Positions 16,501 through 23,050 are shown, counted from the first letter of the stretch. The stretch is DNA of 32,199 nucleotides from JAKORR01 sp964608495 (GCA_964608495.1 CAZSOQ010000031.1:1-32199); one strand, 5' to 3'. Numbers and translations are program-made. Notes: a model not told the origin generated them from the letters alone.

Positions 16501-18123
16501 CGGGAAGAAGGGATGCCCGGAGAGCACGGGGTCACACTTCGGATACTGAGTGGGATCCTGCGAGTTGAAGGGGTACCCAAAGCCGCCGCCCGAAGTGTCT
16601 TGGTCGTCGAACCGCCGGTTGCTGAGAGACGTGGGAGCGACCGGGATCCTCTGAGCGGCAACGCCGGGGGTACTGTAGAGCGGCTCCAGCTCAATGGGCG
16701 CACGCGCCGTGTCCTTGTAGATCGGGATTATGCGCTGGTTGAGGCCGTCGGGCGAACTGATCCACTGGTTGGCCTCCACCAGAGCCACGCGCCCCTCCAG
16801 GCCGGGACGGCCTATCTGTACCCATCCCACATTGCCGCTTCCCCACCAGGCTACCGGCTTGATGTCGTCCGTGGCCCAGAACTCGTACTTGTGCCCGCCG
16901 CGGAAGAAGGTGACGTAGTTGTTCGACACGGGCCGACCCTCAATCCCGCTGGAGTAGGCATCCCAGGCATCCTGGAAGGTCGGGTCCTGAGGGAACAGGA
17001 AGACCGTGTCAATCCAGTTCTGGTAGTCGGTCGGGAGCACCTCGAACCGGTAGATCTGCCCGTCCGCCGGGTCGTCGTCGCCGGCGTCCTCCCGTATCAT
17101 GAAGTGCGGGTGGTCGTAGTCCTCGTCCAATACCAGCAGCACGCCGCCGTCCTGCCAGTTGATCACGTAGCCCTGCCGGTCGGCGAAGGAATCCTGCCAG
17201 GGGTGCAGTATCCATGGGTCGTTGTTGCCCCCCTGCGTGCCATATGACTGGAAGCGCTGCGTGTTGAAGTCGTACGTTGCGTAGTCCAGGTCAACTATGC
17301 TCGAGTTCTCGGCGGGCGGCGTCCCCAGAGCGTCGTACCCCATCCACCGGCAGCGCATCTGCTGCGACCATGCGCGCTGGGTCGCCCCAGGCATGATATG
17401 GGTCTGGTACCGCACGCGCCAGATGTAGCGGGAGCTGGACGAGCCGTTGTCGGGACCCACCGGGCTCTGAGGGTTGGCCGCATCCACCGACAGAGGGTCA
17501 ATGTTGGCGGCGGGGCCCGCATACCACTGCAGAGCGTCGTTGTCGTCAGGCACGGTTATGTACGAGCCGCTCACGGTGTCGGTCGTCGGGTTGCCGCCCG
17601 CGGTCCAGTGGGTCCAGTACCCCCAGAAGGTGTATTGATAGTCGCGCCCCCAGCCCACGGTGCCGATCGTGTTGGGGCGGAAGCAATCAGTCCAGATGCT
17701 CCACGAGGGCCTGTAGACGGGCGCGGCGAAGGGACCGATCGTGATATTGATGTTGCGGGTCCCGAGGCTGTTGACCACCACGCCCACGGAGTAGGGCGTC
17801 TCTCCCGGGTTCAGGCCCTGCACATACGGATAGCTCATCCCGAGTCTGATGCTGGTGTCCCGGGAGGTGTTGCCGTCCAGATCGTAGCGGAAGCGCACTC
17901 CTTCGGCATTGAAGGAGAAGGTCCACAGCTCGGTCTCGCCCCACGTGATGTTGAAGCGGAACCATCGCTGGGAGTTCTCCGAGGCAATCCGGGGCCATAC
18001 ACCTGTCCCACTGAAGGCCAGGGAGATTGCCGCCTGTGTGACCGAGGGGAGTAGGAGTGCGAGGGTGAGAGAGGCGAGCACAGCGGTGTAGCCAGCCCAG
18101 CTGCGTTGATTGCGCCGACCCAT
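11164..18123 (-). CDS. Giant secreted multidomain protein (FN3, Ig-like, carboxypeptidase-regulatory-like, FlgD-like)
   Basis: The product has 2319 residues. The ATG at 18123 is chosen because AGGAAGGTGG precedes it and it opens a clean Sec signal (AVLASLTLALLLPSVTQA, cleavage expected after Ala31). A longer frame from 18258 begins upstream of the promoter -10 and is impossible. Residues ~32-650 are beta-rich and aromatic, with no family I recognise. Residues ~660-1295 hold four related modules marked by Y-[TS]-[DN]-G and a later ASDG-like motif (YTDGCVFYYQ, YTNGAVFKFE, YSDGAVYLSP, YTDGATFQFT). Then come two FN3 domains (~1306-1530, with YRIYRAT and YRIYRSE), one Big_5-like domain (~1533), three carboxypeptidase-regulatory-like domains (~1653-1900), a module shared with the next gene (~1903-2240) and a FlgD-like Ig domain. 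No catalytic motif was found, so a structural or adhesive surface role is inferred. Confidence 0.85.
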   Translation of the reverse strand: MGRRNQRSWAGYTAVLASLTLALLLPSVTQAAISLAFSGTGVWPRIASENSQRWFRFNITWGETELWTFSFNAEGVRFRYDLDGNTSRDTSIRLGMSYPYVQGLNPGETPYSVGVVVNSLGTRNINITIGPFAAPVYRPSWSIWTDCFRPNTIGTVGWGRDYQYTFWGYWTHWTAGGNPTTDTVSGSYITVPDDNDALQWYAGPAANIDPLSVDAANPQSPVGPDNGSSSSRYIWRVRYQTHIMPGATQRAWSQQMRCRWMGYDALGTPPAENSSIVDLDYATYDFNTQRFQSYGTQGGNNDPWILHPWQDSFADRQGYVINWQDGGVLLVLDEDYDHPHFMIREDAGDDDPADGQIYRFEVLPTDYQNWIDTVFLFPQDPTFQDAWDAYSSGIEGRPVSNNYVTFFRGGHKYEFWATDDIKPVAWWGSGNVGWVQIGRPGLEGRVALVEANQWISSPDGLNQRIIPIYKDTARAPIELEPLYSTPGVAAQRIPVAPTSLSNRRFDDQDTSGGGFGYPFNSQDPTQYPKCDPVLSGHPFFPARDLTPTAPTAADPEPNLSDTWPGFMRPSVGETSIGPSAYNSLPFPFNPLADRGEPWDPERPFYPDRLLPTDPPPQNVEAGWVGTNFARYPGPGSSNLGPVPIRFCNDGTIMPNFVNITPDTYSTPYVGGKWTRSTTYTFRVVYWQSDNLAPGSIQLWVRRNTAGSAPGTYRGYTMQKAYPLDNDYTDGCVFYYQLSAAQLPGGGGSGDYNYHFSASDGTNTAIFPNRPDRYQQPGGGTLDDPGDIGVVPDPQTGVAPDCYWFRVNQPPQLSAPQVTPAVGREGENFVFYVTYSDLDQQVLSDYQWQGIGTPQGRGDRVFRPLIYLDLFSNDLGSCTVKRVRSVPGDPFTFQYQTDSADPNTGRKYYADAALAGKWVQLLAGAKYRIASNTRDEVVLTALHENVNLVANDQFTVADWFTGTMSQVDSADTDYTNGAVFKFETATTVVLRSGVHRYFFEYWDDWGSWLFRDDPNVKVEGEQVFLPGSGWFVGPEVIGNSAPHLTDFRLVPRAADPADYDGTTATEFTFYVTYVDPEDDPPSLLRVGVDGDATTPSLLLDMVPRDPNDKVYSDGAVYLSPEVRLGQGRHVFRAQCSDGVLTYPALGWPNPPPGDGKLRFVGPIDPATSAPTDSAPGPNVGPNTPPTLEYPGNDNGSDPTNPPGLDPNDGTSQTTFTYTVIYKDTDQFAGMTGNPPEYVQVYIDHQPYDMQPVDPNDEDYTDGATFQFTISGLVAGDPHTYFFVASDGVDRARLPASPDSNRGPVVDEPPGEPQKLIAKDTPRDEGNSIDLSWNASLDDAGGANDVAMYRIYRATAPNGYGAEPLKELDLNDIGHRSTYTYQDNKANSGDGNEPQDNTDYYYVVTAVDAGNRESVYSNEAGPVRAIDNNAPRPPANLRVSNPGLGATLYLAWDLSPDDPASTAPDSAQDVTEYRIYRSETATGFPSTPTDTVPAGSTSFNDQGVVDGQQYWYRITAWDGTNESTATPTVGPRQSTDDNPPQIVDRQPSEDEVDVSPRTNISFAVEDTGAGVDQANLGVTIRMRERGQTAWQPVLGTQTLDTSAMPSRLGVLFDPETDFPYFATVEVAVTAQDRRDPNPNVTSATWQFTIAGAQTYRCAGTVRQSDGTPLANVQVQVGPFTATTGANGAYEVTGLADGRYEVRPALANWSFTPQFKVVDVPPAQLGVDFVALPGYDIRGRVTLAGGAGLVGVQITAGSWMATTDGQGRYVLADLPAGTHTVVPTLQGYAFAPASLDVRLVNADASNQNFTATPLRYSLSGRVATALGTPVANARVTVLNEAGAVVETANTAEPGTYVFASLPPGRYTVRVEKTGWAFQPPQTTLDLSGDTTGVDFEALEVTQIALGRDYNFVGVPAFPLDDHPLNVFQVGDRRVARWDPVLALSQPNAYVAARTTGTLPEILRVEPGRGFWILAPNDMVATFASRPLNPNATIDMNVWRGWNMLANPLGRPMLWSALGIAAGMPVRNYGFIYDKPNNAYLMVASVPGQGIVDTVPTNAAFWIYGLDTTTLRVLPGVASAEPQQERELQAGDFLVPIAASVQGSRDAATLVGTLAAGEMKVENPPAMAGMVDLYVEEDGQAWSAAVRSQASPRMTWKLGVVAPAGANEVAVELPDLSHVPSDKAVMLKDLDTGRATYMRTQRRYVMQAEPGQVRHLELIIEDKGASCLAVSSAQATQEGSRAVVTFSLSAQARVQAEVLNIAGRTVRVLATDQAAAAGVNSLAWDLRNAQGSPVPAGRYIVRIVAMAENGQQVAAVAQVTVRR
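14240..16130 (-). repeat. Four tandem, diverged Ig-like modules inside the 2319-residue protein
   Basis: Each module of about 100-200 residues has an F-x-V-x-Y strand followed by an acidic D-x-D/D-x-E segment (VTYSDLD, VTYVDPED, VIYKDTD), then Y-[TS]-[DN]-G with a following beta strand, and closes with H/Y-x-Y/F-F-x-A-S-D-G or a variant. The pattern suggests calcium-stabilised beta-sandwich repeats; the calcium role is inferred from the acidic clusters only. Confidence 0.6.
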
Positions 18124-18249
18124 TAATGTCCACCTTCCTGGACACCCGGATATGGAGGTGCAACAGCTACCGCCCGCGCCGGCACAACGACACCCATGCC
18201 AGCGCTGCGATCGGGCCCTGCCCTGCCCGGTACCGACCTTGACACGGGG

Positions 18250-18279
18250 ATTATACATTAGCTAGCACCCCTCAGTCAA
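18250..18279 (-). promoter_or_regulatory. Sigma-70-type promoter of the exoprotein operon
   Basis: On the minus strand TTGACT (18279-18274) is followed after 18 nt by a perfect TATAAT (18255-18250). Transcription should begin near 18243, leaving a leader of about 120 nt before the ATG at 18123. The leader has no riboswitch I recognise. Confidence 0.8.
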
Positions 18280-18565
18280 CCGAACGAGCACCCACCCATC
18301 TGGCGATTGCCGCCCCGCCGAGCGGAAGCGCCAGACGCTCGTGGGTTGGAGCAGGTGTTGGGGCTTCCCGAGTCGGGCCTTCGTGGAGATCGAGCAGGCG
18401 CTGCGCGTGCCCTCACCTCAAGCGACGGGGTCTTCGCAACGGGATGCCCGCATCCTCCCAAGCCGCCCGACTGGGCCCTCTCCCCCGTCCCGCAAGGGCC
18501 CCGGGTACCACTCCCCCGGACCGGAGGCCCGGCGCCCGTGGTCAGGCCCGCCCAAGCGAGGATGA
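18259..18565. other. Gene-free stretch between the exoprotein operon and ogt
   Basis: These 307 bases hold the -35 box of the downstream promoter (18274-18279), an inverted repeat at 18299-18335, and a weaker palindromic pair GGGCCC at 18473-18478 and 18496-18501 downstream of the ogt stop. Frames crossing the stretch are short, low-complexity and lack leaders. I see no gene in it. Confidence 0.6.
18299..18335. repeat. Inverted repeat 20 nt upstream of the exoprotein promoter
   Basis: TCTGGCG and CGCCAGA form a perfect 7-bp outer stem, with an inner CCGC/GCGG stem and an 8-nt loop. It lies just upstream of the -35 box at 18279. It could be an activator site or the end of the ogt transcript; no T-tract follows on the minus strand. 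Confidence 0.45.
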
Positions 18566-19048
18566 CTACCCTTCCAGCGGGGCTTCGCCGCGCTCCAGGG
18601 CCAGCAGTCGCCGCTTCCAGAACAGGCCCGCGGAGAAGCCGCCAAGCCCGCCGTCCCCTCGCACGACTCGGTGACAGGGCACAAGGACGGGGGTCGGGTT
18701 GCAGGCCAGGGCTTGCCCCACCGCGCGGGCAGCACCCTTGGAGCCGGCGACTGCCGCCGCGAGGGCTCCGTAGCTCGTCACGATTGCGTAGGGAATGAGA
18801 CAACATACGTCAAGGACAGCTCGCTGGAACTCCGTCAGGCCTTCTGGCTCAACGGGTGTCCTGAACTCGCTTCGCTGCCCCGCGAAGTACTCCTCGAGCT
18901 GGCCCGCCGCTTGCGCCGCCATCTCCTCCGCACCCCGGCTATCGCCCTGAAGCGCCAGCCGCTGGCCCAGGAGGACCCGACGCACACCCCGCTCGCACGC
19001 TACGACGCTAACGGGTAGACCATATGGATATACGACCCGTATGGCCAT
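18566..19048 (-). CDS. ogt: Methylated-DNA--protein-cysteine methyltransferase
   Basis: This 160-residue protein transfers alkyl groups from O6-alkylguanine in DNA to its own cysteine in a suicide reaction. The C-terminal half shows the family hallmarks: the arginine-finger helix region (ARAVGQALACNPTPVLVPCH) with acceptor Cys125 in PCHRV, then GGLGGFSAG. The N-terminal domain is short and variable, as usual. The start at 19048 is preceded by AAAGAG 9 nt away; an in-frame ATG 9 nt upstream is the alternative. A frame extending to 19150 would read through the terminator of the upstream protease gene and is rejected. The length is normal for the Ogt type. No promoter is obvious in the roughly 60 nt between that terminator and the start. 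Confidence 0.9.
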   Translation of the reverse strand: MAIRVVYPYGLPVSVVACERGVRRVLLGQRLALQGDSRGAEEMAAQAAGQLEEYFAGQRSEFRTPVEPEGLTEFQRAVLDVCCLIPYAIVTSYGALAAAVAGSKGAARAVGQALACNPTPVLVPCHRVVRGDGGLGGFSAGLFWKRRLLALERGEAPLEG

Positions 19049-19108
19049 TGGTTCCATCTCTTTCGCCCCTGCCGCCCGCCTTCCCAGCAAGAGCTGCCTC
19101 CGGTCACG

Positions 19109-19142
19109 AAAAGGAGCGCCAAGGGTGACCCATCGGCGCTCC
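19109..19142 (-). terminator. Rho-independent terminator after the Deg protease gene
   Basis: On the minus strand GGAGCGCC and GGCGCTCC form a perfect 8-bp stem (19142-19113). An inner GGGT/ACCC pairing sits within the loop, and TTTT follows at 19112-19109. It begins about 50 nt after the stop of the protease gene. Confidence 0.85.
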
Positions 19143-19193
19143 CGGCTCACCGACCCGCGGTCACCGTCGGCCCCGGTACCGCGGTTCCTGACC

Positions 19194-20768
19194 CTACCAC
19201 TCGGTCGGGATGTCCACCACGCTGCTGATGGTGCTCCCGTCCTGGGCCGTCCTGGACACTCGGATAATGAGGAACTCCGCCTTAGCCTTACGGGCCTCCT
19301 GGACGGCGGCCTCGTAGTCTTCGAGCGATCGGACCTCGGCGTTGTTGATCCTGGTGATCACGTCGCCCTTCTGCAGCCGGCCACGCGTCGGGCTGTCGGC
19401 CTCCACGCCCAGAACCACCACGCCCTTGACGTCGGGCAGCTTGAGCGTCGTCTTCAGGGCATCCGTCACCTCGGACACCCGCAGGCCCAGCAGTCCGACC
19501 TCCGGCTTGGGCGGCTCCTTCTTCTCCTTCTCGGTCCCTGCGTATCTGGCCGGCATCTCTCCCAGCTCGATGGTCACCTTGATCTGCTTCTTGCCTCTGA
19601 TCACGGTGAGCTCCACTCGCGAGCCGGGCGGCTGGTCGGCCACGGCCTTCTGCAGGCCCCAACTGTCGCGCACGGGCTGGGTGCCCACCGCGACTATGGC
19701 GTCGTCTTCCTTCAGGTCGCTCTTGGCGGCCGGGGCCTCGGGCTGGATACTCGTGACCAGTGCGCCACCCTCAGGCGCTCCGTAGAACTTGCGCATGTTG
19801 GGCGTCAGGTCCTCGATGGTGATCCCGAGCCACCCACGCGCAACACGGCCGTGCTGGATCAGGGCCGGCACCACTCCCTGCGCGGTCTCAGAGGGTATGG
19901 CGAACCCGATGCCGACGTTGCCCGGCACCATCCCTGGCGAGACGATCGCCACGTTGATGCCTACCACCTCACCCCGCAGGTTCACGAGCGGACCGCCGCT
20001 GTTGCCTGGGTTGATCGCGGCATCGGTCTGGATGATGTCGCCGATCCGGATGTACTCGTTCTGCCCTGGCAGGAACCTGCCCTTGGCGCTGACGATACCC
20101 ACGGTGACGGTCTGCTGCAGCCCGAAGGGAGCGCCGACCGCCATGGCCCACTGCCCAACCTCGGTCGTGCTGGAATCGCCGAGCTTGAGGGTCGGCAGCT
20201 TGCGCCCCGCATCCACCTTCAGCACGGCCAGCTCCGTACGGGGGTCCTCGCCGACGACCTTGGCGTCGTACTGGCGACCGTCCTCACCGCGGTCGTGCAG
20301 CGTGACCTTGATGTCGCTGGCGCCACCGACCACGTGCGCGTTAGTCACTATGTAGCCGTCCTCCGACCAGACCCAACCCGAGCCGAGGCTCTGCGCGCGG
20401 CGCTCCAGATCTCTGGGCGTCTCTGTGTCGCCCTCGCCCTGTTCCTTGTCGAAGGGCTGTCCCTTGAAGTCAAAGGGGAAGGGGAACTGGCGGAAGAACT
20501 CCTCAGGACCCGGCATTCCCCTTGCCTGCTCGCGAGTGACCCGCTCGGCGCTTATGTTCACCACAGCCGGCACCGTCCGCTTCGCCACCTCGACGAAGGA
20601 CTGCTCCACCGACGTGGCTGCCGCAGTCTGGGCCTGCACTGGCGAGACGGCGACGCTCTGGCCACGTAGTCCATAGAGGACCAGGAACGTGAGCAGAGCG
20701 CCCAACACGCCTGCCAGCAAGATGATCACTAGATGAGAGTGGCGATGGCCAAATCCCTCTCTGTCCAT
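19194..20768 (-). CDS. Deg/HtrA-family membrane-anchored serine protease, two PDZ domains
   Basis: The 524-residue protein has an N-terminal membrane segment (residues 13-34), a trypsin-like domain and two PDZ domains (about 300-395 and 425-515). Such proteases degrade misfolded envelope proteins outside the membrane. His145 lies in VTNAHVV and Ser257 in NPGNSGGPL, both standard. The third triad position, normally Asp in the D-P-R-[ST]-D-[IL]-A motif, is Glu179 here (DPRTELAVLK, codon GAG at 20232-20234). AAGGAGG about 10 nt before the ATG supports the start. A terminator follows the gene. The thioredoxin gene ends 142 nt upstream on the same strand, so the protease may be read with it or from an unrecognised promoter in that gap. 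Confidence 0.92.
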   Translation of the reverse strand: MDREGFGHRHSHLVIILLAGVLGALLTFLVLYGLRGQSVAVSPVQAQTAAATSVEQSFVEVAKRTVPAVVNISAERVTREQARGMPGPEEFFRQFPFPFDFKGQPFDKEQGEGDTETPRDLERRAQSLGSGWVWSEDGYIVTNAHVVGGASDIKVTLHDRGEDGRQYDAKVVGEDPRTELAVLKVDAGRKLPTLKLGDSSTTEVGQWAMAVGAPFGLQQTVTVGIVSAKGRFLPGQNEYIRIGDIIQTDAAINPGNSGGPLVNLRGEVVGINVAIVSPGMVPGNVGIGFAIPSETAQGVVPALIQHGRVARGWLGITIEDLTPNMRKFYGAPEGGALVTSIQPEAPAAKSDLKEDDAIVAVGTQPVRDSWGLQKAVADQPPGSRVELTVIRGKKQIKVTIELGEMPARYAGTEKEKKEPPKPEVGLLGLRVSEVTDALKTTLKLPDVKGVVVLGVEADSPTRGRLQKGDVITRINNAEVRSLEDYEAAVQEARKAKAEFLIIRVSRTAQDGSTISSVVDIPTEW

Positions 20769-20910
20769 GGACCTTCTACCTCCTTACTTCGGGGCGTTTC
20801 GGTGCCGCGATGGGCCGGCCCCCCGGGGAACCACCCCGATTGCTTGACTCCTTAAGACGTTCGACGGCGGCGAAGTGTTTGCATGGGAGCCAGGGCCGGT
20901 CCATCCCAGC

Positions 20911-21237
20911 CTATTGCAGAACGCCCTCTATCGCTCGCACGATCGAGGCCTCGGGCTGCGCCCCAAGCAACCGGTTGACCACCTGTCCACCATTGAAGAA
21001 GAAAAGGATTGGTATGGCCCTAAGGCTGAAGCGGGTCGCCAGGTCGGGGTTGTCGTCGATATTGACCCTGACCATCTTCATCCGGCCGGCAAAGCGCTCT
21101 GCCAGCCTCTCGATCACCGGGGCCACCATCAGGCAGGGCTGGCACCACGGTGCCCAGAAGTCCACGAGTACCGGTGTGGCGCTCTGCAGTACCTCGGTGT
21201 CGAAATCGGCGCTATTGACTTCCTGTACGTGATCCAT
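20911..21237 (-). CDS. trxA: Thioredoxin
   Basis: The 108-residue single-domain protein reduces disulfides in cytoplasmic proteins, being itself reduced by thioredoxin reductase. The active site is W31-C32-Q33-P34-C35, with Gln in place of the usual Gly. Asp26 is buried before it (VLVDFWAPW) and the cis-proline is Pro76 (RAIPILFFFNGG), followed by Ile rather than the usual Thr. The length and N-terminus match the family and there is no signal peptide. AGGAGG sits 7 nt before the ATG and lies inside the end of the VanZ-like gene, which overlaps by 26 nt, so the two are probably translated from one message. Confidence 0.93.
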   Translation of the reverse strand: MDHVQEVNSADFDTEVLQSATPVLVDFWAPWCQPCLMVAPVIERLAERFAGRMKMVRVNIDDNPDLATRFSLRAIPILFFFNGGQVVNRLLGAQPEASIVRAIEGVLQ

Positions 21238-21625
21238 GTCTAGTCCTCCTGGGCTGAATCACACGCATCTTGGCCCGCAACTTCGTGCCAAGCCGCCAGC
21301 CCGCCGACCCAAGACCGATGCCGATGGCATTGGCGGCCCAGTCCGTGGCGCTCACCGACCGACCGTGCACGAAGCCCTGGCCTAGCTCACTCACCGTGCT
21401 CCAGACGAGGCCCACGACCAGCGCCAGCAGAAGCCCGGACCTCACCGTTCCTCTGCCCACTGCGGGCACGAGCAGCAGGCCCAGAACCGCGAAGCCCATC
21501 CCGTGCGTCCCCCAGTCGGCAGTCGGGGCTAGGACCGGGGGCTGCGGCGACCAGCACTCGACCAGTATCACCACCATCCACGCCGCTGCCAGCCCACGCC
21601 ATATGAGCCTGCCGTCAACGGTCAC
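21212..21625 (-). CDS. VanZ-family membrane protein
   Basis: About 137 residues with four hydrophobic segments. Family features are the DWGTHGMGFAVLGLLL stretch (usual D-K-x-x-H-x-x-x-F) and ELGQGFVHGRSVSATDWAAN (usual E-x-x-Q-x-F-x-x-x-R-x-x-x-x-x-D-x-x-A-N). VanZ-family proteins are integral membrane proteins; VanZ itself raises teicoplanin resistance, but most homologues have no known role. The start is uncertain: GTG at 21625 overlaps the end of the DUF362 gene by 11 nt and gives a complete first helix, while a Met at 21577 would cut into it. Frames reaching 21769 would add a hydrophilic extension lying wholly inside the preceding gene and are unlikely. The 3' end overlaps trxA. Confidence 0.8.
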   Translation of the reverse strand: MTVDGRLIWRGLAAAWMVVILVECWSPQPPVLAPTADWGTHGMGFAVLGLLLVPAVGRGTVRSGLLLALVVGLVWSTVSELGQGFVHGRSVSATDWAANAIGIGLGSAGWRLGTKLRAKMRVIQPRRTRHGSRTGSQ

Positions 21626-22796
21626 GGACACCCCGACCTGACCGGTAGCGCTGGAAGAGCTGTCCCCATCCGGTGCCTCGCAGGACGCGACGCGTCCGCC
21701 AGTAGCCCACGCAGGGATACCAGAAAACGTCGTGGTACAGCCTCGAGGCAAGGTACGACCAGGGGACAATCGGCGTGCGGAGAAGCGCGACCTCCAGTGG
21801 CTTCAACGGTCCCCAGTAGATGGCCTTCTGGCCGCGGCTGGCGAAGGTGTCCCCGACCTGGAACCCCCAGTCCTCCTCTGCGATGTCCTCGTCGCCTACG
21901 ACCCTGATCTCGCGCGGGTCCCCTACGCCGAGGCCCGCTTCATGCGCCAAGCGTATATACCCCAGTCGCATGGGGTCGAAACCCATCGTCTTGGCCGCCA
22001 GCGAGTCTATGGCGACCTGGTCGGCGCTGGCCAGGATGACGTTCTTCACGTGCGGGACCATGCACCTCGGGCCAGCGCCGTCTCCCGCGATCGTGCCATC
22101 CATGACAGCGAGGATTCCGGGGTGGATCTCGTACTGTATCCTCAGTAGGTCCACCAATGTCTCATGGATGTGCGCATGGGTCCAGTGACGGTTGAGGTCC
22201 AGCAACCCCCCGAAGGCGTTCTTCATGGCCCCCGTCGTCGTGGTGAAGACATGGGTTTTGACGGTGGGCAGGTGGACCGCGTTCCGCCCGACCAGAGCCG
22301 CCGGTATCCTGATCCCGCCATCACGGAAGATGTCTTGCAGTACCAACATCTCCGCCGCGGGCTGGTAGGTTACCCACTCGACCTTGTCCTTCTCGAAGAG
22401 CCAGACGAACTCCAGACCGTGCCGCCGCGCCGGCTCAAGGAGATGGTTTCGCACCGATCCGGTCCGCGGGTTCACCACGACTGTGGAGTTCTGGGCCGGG
22501 ACTATGTCCTCCGGCGCCCAGCCTGCTTCCAGAAGCGCCTGCGTCACGCCGTCGAACTGCCAAGGCGTCGTCGAGCAGGCGGGCATGTAGAAATGCCAGG
22601 AGATGTTGATCTTGAGGATCGTGGCCGCGTCGCGCGCCAGGACGTCCGGGAACCCGGCGAGGCTCATACACCGCTTGATGTCCTCGATGACGGTCTCTGG
22701 CGACGTGCGGACCGCGGCAACGAGACCGCGCTGGGCGTCGGGCGGGCCGTACCTCTCGGGCCTGGTACCCTCCACTACGCGTGATTCAGGCGTCAT
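21615..22796 (-). CDS. DUF362-family protein
   Basis: The 393-residue protein matches the DUF362 (COG2006) family by the AVHLPTVKTHVFTTTTGAMK block with the following NAFGGLL, the N-terminal TILKINISW strand, and the central AVMDGTIAGDGAGP block. Some family members carry a ferredoxin domain; no Cys cluster of that type is visible here, so it is a stand-alone DUF362. The biochemical role of the family is not settled. The start at 22796 follows GAGGG by about 8 nt. A frame extending to 23048 would begin upstream of the promoter at 22933-22961 and is rejected. It heads an overlapping DUF362-VanZ-trxA set. Confidence 0.87.
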   Translation of the reverse strand: MTPESRVVEGTRPERYGPPDAQRGLVAAVRTSPETVIEDIKRCMSLAGFPDVLARDAATILKINISWHFYMPACSTTPWQFDGVTQALLEAGWAPEDIVPAQNSTVVVNPRTGSVRNHLLEPARRHGLEFVWLFEKDKVEWVTYQPAAEMLVLQDIFRDGGIRIPAALVGRNAVHLPTVKTHVFTTTTGAMKNAFGGLLDLNRHWTHAHIHETLVDLLRIQYEIHPGILAVMDGTIAGDGAGPRCMVPHVKNVILASADQVAIDSLAAKTMGFDPMRLGYIRLAHEAGLGVGDPREIRVVGDEDIAEEDWGFQVGDTFASRGQKAIYWGPLKPLEVALLRTPIVPWSYLASRLYHDVFWYPCVGYWRTRRVLRGTGWGQLFQRYRSGRGVRDR

Positions 22797-22932
22797 CTCA
22801 CATCCCTCGCCGCGGCGATCGCGGGCCTTCAGGGGACACACGAATAGACGCGCCGCGATGGGCTCCTTGGGTGCTCGCACCCGGCTTCGAGGCAAGCTCG
22901 AGCCGAGTCCCATCCCGTCGGGGCCGGGAATC

Positions 22933-22961
22933 ATTCTATCCACGGCTGGCAAGTGCGTCAA
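22933..22961 (-). promoter_or_regulatory. Promoter of the DUF362-VanZ-trxA operon
   Basis: TTGACG (22961-22956) and TAGAAT (22938-22933) on the minus strand are separated by exactly 17 nt. The predicted leader is about 130 nt. The gene-free stretch 22797-23134 also holds the -10 box of the divergent adenine deaminase gene; otherwise I see nothing in it. Confidence 0.7.
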
Positions 22962-23050
22962 CGGCGGCGCCTCGTGCCGGGCACGGAGCCCCGCGGAGGC
23001 GTCCGTGGGCCCCGAGACTCCCGGGCGGAACGCGGCAAGAAGGCGCACGG

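Noticed and set aside
18124..18243. Riboswitch in the leader of the exoprotein operon
   Set aside because: The 120-nt leader shows no known aptamer core and no terminator/antiterminator pair.
18124..18258. N-terminal extension of the 2319-residue protein from an ATG at 18258
   Set aside because: That ATG lies upstream of the TATAAT at 18250-18255, so it could not be in the transcript. A good leader and signal peptide start at 18123.
19049..19150. N-terminal extension of the Ogt protein
   Set aside because: It would translate the terminator at 19109-19142 and has no homology to the family.
19041..20669. A 542-codon open frame on the plus strand
   Set aside because: It is the complement of the Deg protease gene and shows no recognisable domain.
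22797..23048. N-terminal extension of the DUF362 protein
   Set aside because: It spans the promoter at 22933-22961 and is low-complexity; GAGGG marks the start at 22796.
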